Shown here one piece after another: positions 58,442 to 64,000 of a stretch of DNA of 64,000 nucleotides. Both the position numbers and the translations under genes were made by a program. The notes under the pieces were generated by a model. It saw only the letters and a program-made list of their open reading frames with translations. It was not told the DNA's origin and searched no databases. The DNA is from Flavobacterium azizsancarii (GTDB lineage Bacteria; Bacteroidota; Bacteroidia; Flavobacteriales; Flavobacteriaceae): the NCBI RefSeq assembly GCF_027980145.1, contig NZ_JAMZNK010000021.1:22641-86640 (forward strand), given 5' to 3'. Within the stretch, counting starts at the first letter, position 1. Each line of letters starts with the position of its first letter.

Positions 58442-59176
58442 AGAACGATACGGTCCAATCTTGCAGAAACAAAAGGGAGTGGTATAAGGACAATGAGAAT
58501 TTTAATGGAAAAATCCTCCCTAGCACCGCCGACATTTGAAAGTGACCACACCGCAAATTTATTTACCACTCGCCTTTTACTGCATCATTTTCTTAATGAA
58601 AGTGACCTTCAATGGCTAAATACTTTTGCTGAATATGAGTTAAATACTGAGCAGAAAAAAGGATTGATTTTCATTAGAGAAGCTGGTGCCATTGATAATT
58701 CAACATATCGACAATTAAATGCATGTGATGTATTAAAAGCAAGTAATGAATTAAGAAGTCTCCGAGACAAAGGTCTTATTGAACAAAAAGGAAAAGGAAG
58801 ATCTACATATTATACTACTGGTGGAGTTCTTAACACAGATGATGATGTTCCTAACACAGAACCTAATGATCTTAACACAGAAGCTAATGATCTTACAACA
58901 GAACCCTATGATCTAACACAGGAGCTACCTTCTGATATAAGAGAACAAATATCCAACCTAGGAGTTAGAGAAAATGATCAAAATAAAATAAAAGATATAG
59001 TTTATAAAATATGCAGTTTTAAAAGCTATTCTGCAAAACAGATAGCTCTAATACTTAATAGAAATGAAAATTACATTTATCGAAACTATATCCTGCCGAT
59101 GAAAGATGAAGGCAGATTACAGCATACAATAATAGATATGCCAAATCATCCCGACCAGGCTTACAAAGCTGTTTAA
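58442..59176 (+). pseudogene. 5'-truncated AlbA_2/RecG-like ATP-binding regulator remnant
   Basis: Only the C-terminal part of this family remains. The frame is open from 58442, where it reads NLAETKGSGIRTM, the end of the HATPase-like domain. It then reads APPTFESDHTANLF, GLIFIREAGAIDNSTYRQLN and a winged helix (ASNELRSLRDKGLIEQKGKG). A full protein would need several hundred more residues before this and none are present, so it is a remnant; expression from the internal Met at 58493 (227 residues) is possible. Around residues 110-142 of that shorter form are repeats of a seven-residue unit (NTEPNDL, NTEANDL, TTEPYDL). A second helix-turn-helix-like part closes it. Confidence 0.75.
58830..58925 (+). 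repeat. Short in-frame tandem repeat in the regulator remnant
   Basis: Degenerate 21-24 base units with the core AACACAGA-ATGATCTT encode the repeated (N/T)TEPNDL unit that forms an acidic linker between two helix-turn-helix parts. Confidence 0.65.
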
Positions 59177-59468
59177 TATAAATGTACTTCTTTCATTAAT
59201 GTAAAATATAAATATTTTACATATTTAAATTAAGTTCAAACATTTCCAACTGCCTTTTAATTGATATATAAAATTTTCTAAAATGTTACTTATAACATAA
59301 AAAAGTATATTTTTGTCATATTAAAAAAAAAAAAAAAACAGAATCATAACCTGTTAAAAAACAAGACATTACAACGTAAAAAAGCGTGTTTTAAAGTTTG
59401 TGGCAGAATCGTGGCGCGACAGAAAAAAAATATTAGAAATGCAGTATAAAAGCGGGCTGCGGGCTTAA

Positions 59469-59492
59469 GGTTCGAATCCCTCTTTCTCCGCC
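59469..59492 (+). pseudogene. 3' fragment of a tRNA gene (serine-like), possible attachment scar
   Basis: GGTTCGAATCC is a T-arm, followed by CTCTTTCTCCG and CC, like the acceptor end of a bacterial tRNA-Ser. No D-arm or anticodon arm precedes it, so it is not a working tRNA. Fragments like this often mark the end of an element that integrated into a tRNA gene. Confidence 0.6.
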
Positions 59493-59634
59493 GCCGACTC
59501 CCGAGGTATGTAATTTAATTTTAAACTCTACTAAAGATCTTGGTGTTTTTTTTAGTTCATTTTTTGTAATGTGTTAATTTAAAGAGTATTATTTTAGATC
59601 GTCCTACCAAATGAAAGACGGTTTTATGTTTCAA

Positions 59635-59662
59635 AACAAAAAAGAGACTGTAAAGTCTCTTT
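59635..59662 (-). terminator. Terminator of the XRE gene
   Basis: AAAGAGACT pairs with AGTCTCTTT; on the minus strand a T-rich stretch follows. It lies about 29 bases after the XRE stop codon. Confidence 0.75.
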
Positions 59663-59690
59663 GTGGAATTAATATACTTTTTATTGAAGT

Positions 59691-60098
59691 TTATTTCATA
59701 TTTAATAACTTCTCTAAAGCCTTAATATGTTCATCTTTAGATTTTAAAAGTTCTAAATTTAATCGTTTAATTTCTTCTAATGCTTCTATCCATTTTTCTA
59801 CTGGATTCACATTGAAAGTTGGATAGTAATTGTAACCATTGGATTGGTCATTAAATGTATTCGATATAATATTTACCGCTTGTTCCTCATCAAAGTTTTG
59901 AAATGCTTCGACTGGAATCCTCAGTGCGGATGAGATTTGTTTGAGCAGACCATCTTCAATTACATCTTTTTGCTCTAGTATAGAAATTTTCTTTTGATTC
60001 CACTCATTTCCCAGATCAAAAGCCAATGCCTCCTGTTTGATGCCAAGCATTTCCCTGAAACGTTTTATGTTTCTTCCCTGATGTATTTTCTGTTCCAT
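59691..60098 (-). CDS. XRE-family helix-turn-helix regulator
   Basis: 135 residues. The Cro/C1-type helix-turn-helix occupies residues 8-65 (GRNIKRFREMLGIKQEALAFDLG, WNQKKISILEQKD). The tail, residues 100-135 (WIEALEEIKRLNLELLKSKD), is a predicted coiled coil, probably for dimerisation. This kind of regulator is frequent on Bacteroidota mobile elements. It is divergent from two unknown genes across a 154-base gap, so it may control them. Confidence 0.85.
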   Translation of the reverse strand: MEQKIHQGRNIKRFREMLGIKQEALAFDLGNEWNQKKISILEQKDVIEDGLLKQISSALRIPVEAFQNFDEEQAVNIISNTFNDQSNGYNYYPTFNVNPVEKWIEALEEIKRLNLELLKSKDEHIKALEKLLNMK

Positions 60099-60273
60099 AA
60101 TGATTATTGATTTTCTGAATGCTCATAGAGCCATTCGGATTAAAAAGTCTGGCTTTCAAAGATAGATAAATATCCTGTATAATATCCTTTTTGTCAGATA
60201 ATATATCCTCTTCTCGAATAGATTATCCTTTTCAAAGAATGGAACTTCGCTTATGAATTTTAAAGCTACCATT

Positions 60274-60834
60274 ATGAAAAAAAATAAAACATCATTCGAA
60301 ATAAGATTTTGCGCAGGTTTTGTAGAAGGAAATCTATTTGAGGCATTTGACGCCGTCTTTGACTTTGCACATCTTGATTATTATAAGCGGAACTTAAGTG
60401 AAGCAGTACTTCATTGCTATAAGAGAAAAATCTACGAACAGGAAAATCCATGCAATGTTTTTGTTTTTTATACTGCTGTCTGCTCTTTTCTCAAGGTTTG
60501 TTACTGTCTGAAAGACAAAAGCAAAAAATGGAAATTGAAAGATTCGTTTCGCTCTGAAACAGTATTTCATCTTTCTTCTTTGACAAAGGAAGAATATGAT
60601 AATCCTTTTCTTGTACTTCAAAAAGCATTTCAAGAGAAAACACTGCAAGAATTTGATTTTTTTTTATCTGAAATCGTAGAGTTTTCATTGCCTTCCTACG
60701 ATGGTGATTCTGACTCAGACCTTACGACACCTTATATCCCTTTAATAAAAATGCTCGATGCGGGAGAACTTGTGAGAGAACGAGGTTTTGAGAGGATCAA
60801 GAAAACTGACCATACTGATCCTGTCATAGAATAA
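60274..60834 (+). CDS. Hypothetical protein (186-193 residues)
   Basis: I do not recognise this protein. It is rich in aromatic residues and predicted helices in the first half (FEAFDAVFDFAHLDYYKRNL, EAVLHCYKRKIYEQ, VFYTAVCSFLKVCYCL), followed by FLVLQKAFQEKTLQEFDFFL and an acidic stretch (YDGDSDSDL). There is no signal peptide or membrane helix of convincing length. Two starts are possible: 60253, or 60274 (MKKNKTSFEIRF), preferred because the residues before it look like leader sequence. It lies 34 bases before the 538-residue gene and diverges from the XRE regulator. Confidence 0.65.
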   Translation: MKKNKTSFEIRFCAGFVEGNLFEAFDAVFDFAHLDYYKRNLSEAVLHCYKRKIYEQENPCNVFVFYTAVCSFLKVCYCLKDKSKKWKLKDSFRSETVFHLSSLTKEEYDNPFLVLQKAFQEKTLQEFDFFLSEIVEFSLPSYDGDSDSDLTTPYIPLIKMLDAGELVRERGFERIKKTDHTDPVIE

Positions 60835-60868
60835 ACATCCTTTATCAAAACTTCAAAGACACAATATT

Positions 60869-62485
60869 ATGAAAACTTTAGAAAAACTTTCATTTCCAAA
60901 ACTCGAAAACGAGTATTTGGAAAATATACTGAGACAGCTGGTGCGCAAGTATAATATTATTCAAATATTTTTTACCAGAGGGCAGTCTCCTACATTTTCA
61001 CATGTAATTATCCATATTGATAAAAGTATAGATGCGAAAAAACTGCAGGAAAACAAATGGGTAAAAAGAGTTAAAAAACGTAGTGAAATTGATGTCAATT
61101 TCATCGACTCCCTAAAACTCCAGCATCGATTTTCTTTAGGAGATCCATTTATTGAATTTTACTGTCAGCCATCGGCTCTTATTTACCAAAATGAAGAATG
61201 GGAATATTCGCTTATCATTACAAGGGAATGGAAGAAATACAAAAAGAGGCTTAATGTGTATCAAAACAATTTTTACCATGATCACGATCTTCATATCTCA
61301 CAAATCCAAAATCTCATTTCAGAAGGTTCTTCAAACAGTGTCTTCACATCGTATGCAAGACTTATTGAATATGATCTTGAATATTTAGAAGAATTATACC
61401 GGGGAAATAAATTCACTTCGCTAAGTTTAGATGAAAGGATCAGTAACCTTATAAAATACATTCCTGATATTCAAAAATACTTTGTGAAAAATAGTCGAAG
61501 TAAATATTATCTTATTGATTTATTTATAAAAGCGAAAGAAGCAATCACAGATGATGATTCTATATATGAAAATGAAATGTATGAAGCGATTGCAATTTCC
61601 CAGCACGGTCTTTGTCGCCTTATTGAAAAGAGATTTGACGAATTCAAGAAAATGATAAAAAAAGGATTTGTACAGAACAAACAAGTTGCATGCCAGATTG
61701 ATGAAAAGCCTAACGATGCAATTCTCAGTGTTTCAATAGAAACCATATTACAGTCTGTTGAAGTCGAAGAGATCTACTTATATCATCAAATTACGTACGC
61801 TGAAAAAACTACTTATTATCTGATGCTTATAGCCGTGGGTGCGGGCAATGAAAAATTAAGATTAATTAATCTATTCTTAAAAAACAAAATAGGAGGAAAA
61901 TATGATTTTGTTCTGATAAGTCACAGTCGCTACTGGATACAAACTAACTTATATCAGCATCAAAGTTTCTTTGCCAACATTATACAAGATAAGCACCGGA
62001 TATATTCATCCAGCAGATACCTTCCTGAATTTCATTGGGAGATACCTCATAATCCTTATCATGATGATTTGCATTTTTATTATAAGCCAACTAAAGATAT
62101 TGCCTTGCAATTTTTTAAAATAGTCACTAATACTAAAGAAAACTATCAAGGGTTAGAATACTTTTTTGCATTATTTTTCATGTCCTTTTGCAGAACTTAC
62201 ATTTTTGTAAAAACATATTACCTACCTAATTACCTATCCAGTCGAATGTTATGGAATATATGTATATATGCAGATCCGGACATGCGAAAGTATAACTATT
62301 TAATAGAGGAATTTTGGAGTGATTTCTTTCCTTATTTGGACAGACATATGACACTTCATCATAAGTTGTCAAATCTCAATAAAGAAGAGGTTAATCAAAT
62401 GAATATTATTGTCAGTAAACTACTGTATGAATTGCATAATTTAGTTATTGTAAGTGGTTTATTATTGGACAATGAGCAAAATTAA
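60869..62485 (+). CDS. Hypothetical protein, possibly nucleotidyltransferase/HEPN-like
   Basis: 538 residues, no signal peptide. The N-terminal 120 residues have an alpha/beta pattern with IIQIFFTRGQSPTFSHVIIHID. The middle is helical. Residues about 290-385 (VEEIYLYHQITYAEKTTYYLMLIAV, YDFVLISHSRYWIQ) resemble a degenerate nucleotidyltransferase fold. The last 140 residues are a helical bundle like HEPN (ALQFFKIVTNTKENYQGLEYF onward), but the RNase-type Rx4-6H motif is not evident. The fold suggestion is weak and is my inference. It is likely in an operon with the preceding gene. Confidence 0.6.
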   Translation: MKTLEKLSFPKLENEYLENILRQLVRKYNIIQIFFTRGQSPTFSHVIIHIDKSIDAKKLQENKWVKRVKKRSEIDVNFIDSLKLQHRFSLGDPFIEFYCQPSALIYQNEEWEYSLIITREWKKYKKRLNVYQNNFYHDHDLHISQIQNLISEGSSNSVFTSYARLIEYDLEYLEELYRGNKFTSLSLDERISNLIKYIPDIQKYFVKNSRSKYYLIDLFIKAKEAITDDDSIYENEMYEAIAISQHGLCRLIEKRFDEFKKMIKKGFVQNKQVACQIDEKPNDAILSVSIETILQSVEVEEIYLYHQITYAEKTTYYLMLIAVGAGNEKLRLINLFLKNKIGGKYDFVLISHSRYWIQTNLYQHQSFFANIIQDKHRIYSSSRYLPEFHWEIPHNPYHDDLHFYYKPTKDIALQFFKIVTNTKENYQGLEYFFALFFMSFCRTYIFVKTYYLPNYLSSRMLWNICIYADPDMRKYNYLIEEFWSDFFPYLDRHMTLHHKLSNLNKEEVNQMNIIVSKLLYELHNLVIVSGLLLDNEQN

Positions 62486-62740
62486 TAGATTGTTGCTCAT
62501 AACGTTTTATTGTAATCAACACTATATTTAAGGATTTAAAAAAATTATACTTACCAAAATAGCCAAAGTAAATATTTAATTTGGCCTGATTGCTATTGGT
62601 CACAACTTTATAAATGGATAACAAAAATCCGTTTGCGAAATTTTAACCTCATTTTTGACCTTATACAAGCCTTAAACGAGTTTAAAGCAAATAATTTATT
62701 TACTTTGGATTTTTACATTCGCGACTATCTCAAACCTCAC
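62486..62740. other. 255-base region with a near-perfect palindrome
   Basis: No credible gene. At 62562-62585 a 24-base near-perfect palindrome (GCCAAAG then TAAATATTTA then ATTTGGC) could be a terminator stem or a protein-binding site. Confidence 0.5.
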
Positions 62741-63181
62741 CTATTCTCTGCCATTCGAATCCGCTTCAAAGGTGAAGTCGGCAAAATCTTCTTTATTACA
62801 TATATTTGCCTCTACGGGATTATCGGCCCAAGCATATCTAACTTTTGATGGACTGATCACAACATCACTCCAAACTATAATTTTATCTCCTTGGATTACC
62901 GCATTTGCCCAAACAAATTTTCTATCATGACCTGCAATGACAAATCCTTTTAATATACCGTTATCTCCAGCCATTAAGCCTGATCCTGTGTCCGTAAAAC
63001 TCAGGATTAATTTGTTTTCTTTTTCTTTCATTGCTTTAAAAAGAGGCCCCGAAGCAATTAGATTCCGTCCAGCCTGACCGGATGTTTCCGGAAGGTATTT
63101 GGCAGCGAATTCGAGATCGCGCATGGCGAATTCGTAAACATCTTTTAACGGATCAATTAGGATCTTACTATAGTGATCAGC
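62741..63181 (-). pseudogene. Chimeric remnant: SusD piece fused to sialate-O-acetylesterase C-terminus
   Basis: On the minus strand the frame first reads DPLKDVYEFAMRDLEFAAK and YLPETSGQAGR (63155 down to about 63065), an internal helix pair typical of SusD proteins. It then switches to NLIASGPLFKAM, LSFTDTGSGL, GFVIAGHDRKFVWANA and RYAWADNPVEANICNKE, the C-terminal domain of sialate O-acetylesterase-like enzymes. Two unrelated genes are thus joined in frame, and both lack the rest of their sequence. A stop codon at 63182-63184 precedes the SusD piece. This looks like the product of a deletion between two glycan genes, not a working protein. Confidence 0.72.
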
Positions 63182-63300
63182 CTAAAGATAATATCTTATG
63201 GACAACGGAACGTTTTGTAGAAGAAGTAGAATAAGTACGTAAAGCCATTGGTGCTGATAAAAATAATTTTTATGTATTATGAAACTCCTGGGGCGGAATT
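63151..63300 (+). pseudogene. Proline iminopeptidase (alpha/beta hydrolase) fragment with two stops
   Basis: The plus strand reads DQLGSYYSDQPKDN, WTTERFVEEVE, stop, VRKAIGADKNNFYVL, stop, NSWGGI. GNSWGG is the nucleophile elbow of the prolyl aminopeptidase family. The stop TAA at 63232 stands where CAA (Gln) is expected and TGA at 63280 where GGA (Gly) is expected, so both look like single-base changes. The gene has neither end and partly overlaps the opposite-strand SusD piece at the junction. Confidence 0.75.
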
Positions 63301-63305
63301 ACCAG

Positions 63306-63449
63306 TCAATCTTAAACTATTTTGATAATAGAAGTACAAATGCTTCAGCAGAATCTTTTAATGCTAAAGTAAAAGCATTTAGAAGTCAATTTAGAGGAGT
63401 GCGTAAAGTAGATTTCTTCTTATTCAGATTATCTAATCTTTTTGGTTAA
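63306..63449 (+). pseudogene. Transposase C-terminal fragment 1 (ISAon1/ISL3-like)
   Basis: The frame reads SILNYFDNRSTNASAES, FNAKVKAFRSQFRGV and DFFLFRLSNLFG then stop. TNA.AESFN.K.KAFR.QFRGVR is the conserved end of DDE transposases of this type in Bacteroidota. Nothing of the catalytic N-terminal part is present. Confidence 0.8.
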
Positions 63450-63611
63450 TCCCCAACTTTTGCGTTTGATCCGTACAAATGCTTCAGCAGAATCTTTTAA
63501 TGCCAAAGTAAAAGCATTTAGAAGTCAATTTAGAGGAGTACGAAAAGTAGATTTTTTCTTATTCAAATTATGCAATATTTTTGCGTAATCCCCAACTTTT
63601 GCGTTTGATCC
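63334..63611. repeat. Tandem duplication of a transposase tail, two 139-base units
   Basis: Units 63334-63472 and 63473-63611 are nearly identical with a few base changes. Both include the last codons of the transposase and the same element end CCCCAACTTTTGCGTTTGAT. The spacing is exactly 139 bases at both ends of the repeat. Confidence 0.85.
63473..63588 (+). pseudogene. Transposase C-terminal fragment 2
   Basis: Second copy of the tail: NASAESFNAKVKAFR, then DFFLFKLCNIFA and stop. The changes against fragment 1 (R to K, S to C, L to I, G to A) show the two have diverged, or came from two related insertion elements. Confidence 0.78.
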
Positions 63612-63637
63612 AAAATTTTCATTTTTAAGCAAAAAAA

Positions 63638-63668
63638 AACTTCAATTAGCAAAGCCAATTGAAGTTTT
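63638..63668 (-). terminator. Terminator after tRNA-Leu
   Basis: AACTTCAATT and AATTGAAGTT form a 10-pair stem; on the minus strand a run of T follows. It ends the rRNA-tRNA transcript. Confidence 0.85.
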
Positions 63669-63671
63669 TAG

Positions 63672-63757
63672 TACTCAGAGCGGGACTTGAACCCGCACGA
63701 ACATTGCTGTTCACTGGATTTTAAGTCCAGCGTGTCTACCAATTTCACCATCCGAGC
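63672..63757 (-). tRNA. tRNA-Leu (anticodon TAA)
   Basis: 86-base class II tRNA. The anticodon loop CTTAAAA gives TAA. The long variable arm lies between GTGAACAGCAATGTTCGT and the T-arm GCGGGTTCAAGTCCCGC. The acceptor stem GCTCGGA/TCTGAGT includes a G-T pair at position 1:72. CCA is not encoded. Confidence 0.93.
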
Positions 63758-63763
63758 ATTATG

Positions 63764-63836
63764 TGGTACCTCCAGGGATCGAACCAGGGACACATGGATT
63801 TTCAGTCCATTGCTCTACCATCTGAGCTAAGGTACC
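63764..63836 (-). tRNA. tRNA-Phe (anticodon GAA)
   Basis: 73-base tRNA with acceptor GGTACCT/AGGTACC, D-arm TAGCTCAGATGGTAGAGCA, anticodon loop CTGAAAA giving GAA, and T-arm CTGGTTCGATCCCTG-like sequence. CCA is not encoded. It lies 6 bases before tRNA-Leu and downstream of the 5S gene. Confidence 0.94.
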
Positions 63837-63872
63837 TTTATTTGCTTATAACTTGAAAAGCAAAATAAGAAT

Positions 63873-63906
63873 AAAAAACCCCGTTTTGTTAGAAACAGGG
63901 TTTTCA
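63873..63906 (-). terminator. Stem-loop between 5S rRNA and tRNA-Phe
   Basis: AAAACCCTGTTTC pairs with AAAACGGGGTTTT-like sequence across a short loop, followed by T on the minus strand. It likely ends the rRNA operon, with the tRNAs made by read-through or separately. Confidence 0.75.
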
Positions 63907-63913
63907 AAAGAAA

Positions 63914-64000
63914 GGCGACGACATACTCTCCCACATAACTGCAGTACCATCTGCGCAGGCGGGCTTAACTACTCTGTTCGGGATGGGAAGAGGTGAGCCC
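63914..64000 (-). rRNA. rrf: 5S ribosomal RNA, 3' part
   Basis: The minus-strand end GGGAGAGTATGTCGTCGCC and GATGGTACTGCAGTTATGTG are typical of the 3' half of Bacteroidota 5S rRNA. The 5' part, and presumably 23S and 16S, lie beyond the right edge. Confidence 0.92.

Larger units (their letters stand above)
59177..59690. other. 514-base region without a gene in the decayed island
   Basis: AT-rich, with a 16-base A run near 59324. It contains the tRNA 3' fragment (59469-59492) and the terminator of the XRE gene. No open frame is convincing. Confidence 0.65.

Noticed and set aside
58222..58539. Open frame of 105 codons after transketolase
   Set aside because: It has no recognisable family, overlaps the palindrome and the start of the regulator remnant in another frame, and its composition looks random.
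58830..58925. CRISPR array
   Set aside because: The repeats are short, imperfect, without spacers and lie in an open frame.
59320..59345. 16-base A run as a promoter or slippage site
   Set aside because: No gene depends on it and such runs are expected in AT-rich intergenic DNA.
59395..59470. Complete tRNA gene ending at 59492
   Set aside because: No D-arm, anticodon arm or 5' acceptor strand pairs with the 3' end.
62633..62848. Open frame of 71 codons on the plus strand
   Set aside because: It lies largely opposite the sialate-esterase piece, which has clear family similarity, and shows none itself.
63306..63611. Complete insertion sequence
   Set aside because: Only the last part of the transposase and one element end are present; no left end or catalytic domain.

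Overview
The window is AT-rich DNA from a member of the Bacteroidota, most likely a Flavobacterium or close relative. The signs are a SusC/SusD pair, a type IX secretion sorting domain, promoters of the TAnnTTTG type, LacI, GntR and Nudix-type sugar regulators, and A-rich gene starts without Shine-Dalgarno sequences. No 16S gene is visible, so the genus is an inference.

About 58 kb form one very large locus for complex (glucurono)arabinoxylan and its monomers. From 2.4 to 37.4 kb an array on the minus strand starts at SusC and SusD. It continues with GH43, GH115, an SGNH esterase, a triple-domain CE6/CE1/CE1 esterase, a second GH115, GH30 with a T9SS tail, GH127/146, GH43, GH43, GH3, GH43, GH43, GH97 and GH31. 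Nearly all products carry signal peptides. A GH2 beta-galactosidase cut by the left window edge converges on it. From 37.9 to 46.2 kb lie the intracellular and pentose genes: tal, xylA, xylB, a GntR/periplasmic-binding-type regulator, a Nudix-type regulator, a cytosolic GH43 and an MFS/GPH symporter. From 46.5 to 51.7 kb a minus-strand operon encodes GH67, an SDR oxidoreductase, UxuA and a GH10 lipoprotein. A LacI regulator (52.0-53.1 kb) faces a plus-strand pair, GH3 and transketolase (53.3-58.1 kb).

The parts fit one pathway. SusC/D and surface enzymes bind and import xylan fragments. Periplasmic esterases, GH115 and GH43/127/97/31 remove side groups. GH10, GH30 and GH3 cut the backbone. 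GH67 releases (methyl)glucuronate, and GH43 and the symporter handle xylo-oligosaccharides. XylA/B, tal and transketolase process xylose. The SDR and UxuA process uronate. A short inverted-repeat motif of the form ACAATCGGTTGT occurs only in the leaders of the SusC, MFS, GH67 and GH3 genes and probably marks a LacI regulon.

From 58.2 to 63.6 kb the DNA changes to a decayed island. It holds a 5'-truncated AlbA/RecG-like remnant that begins at a palindrome, a 3' tRNA fragment, an XRE regulator divergent from two unknown genes, a SusD/sialate-esterase chimera, a peptidase fragment with two stops, and tandem transposase tails. The window ends with tRNA-Leu, tRNA-Phe and the 3' part of a 5S rRNA gene on the minus strand.
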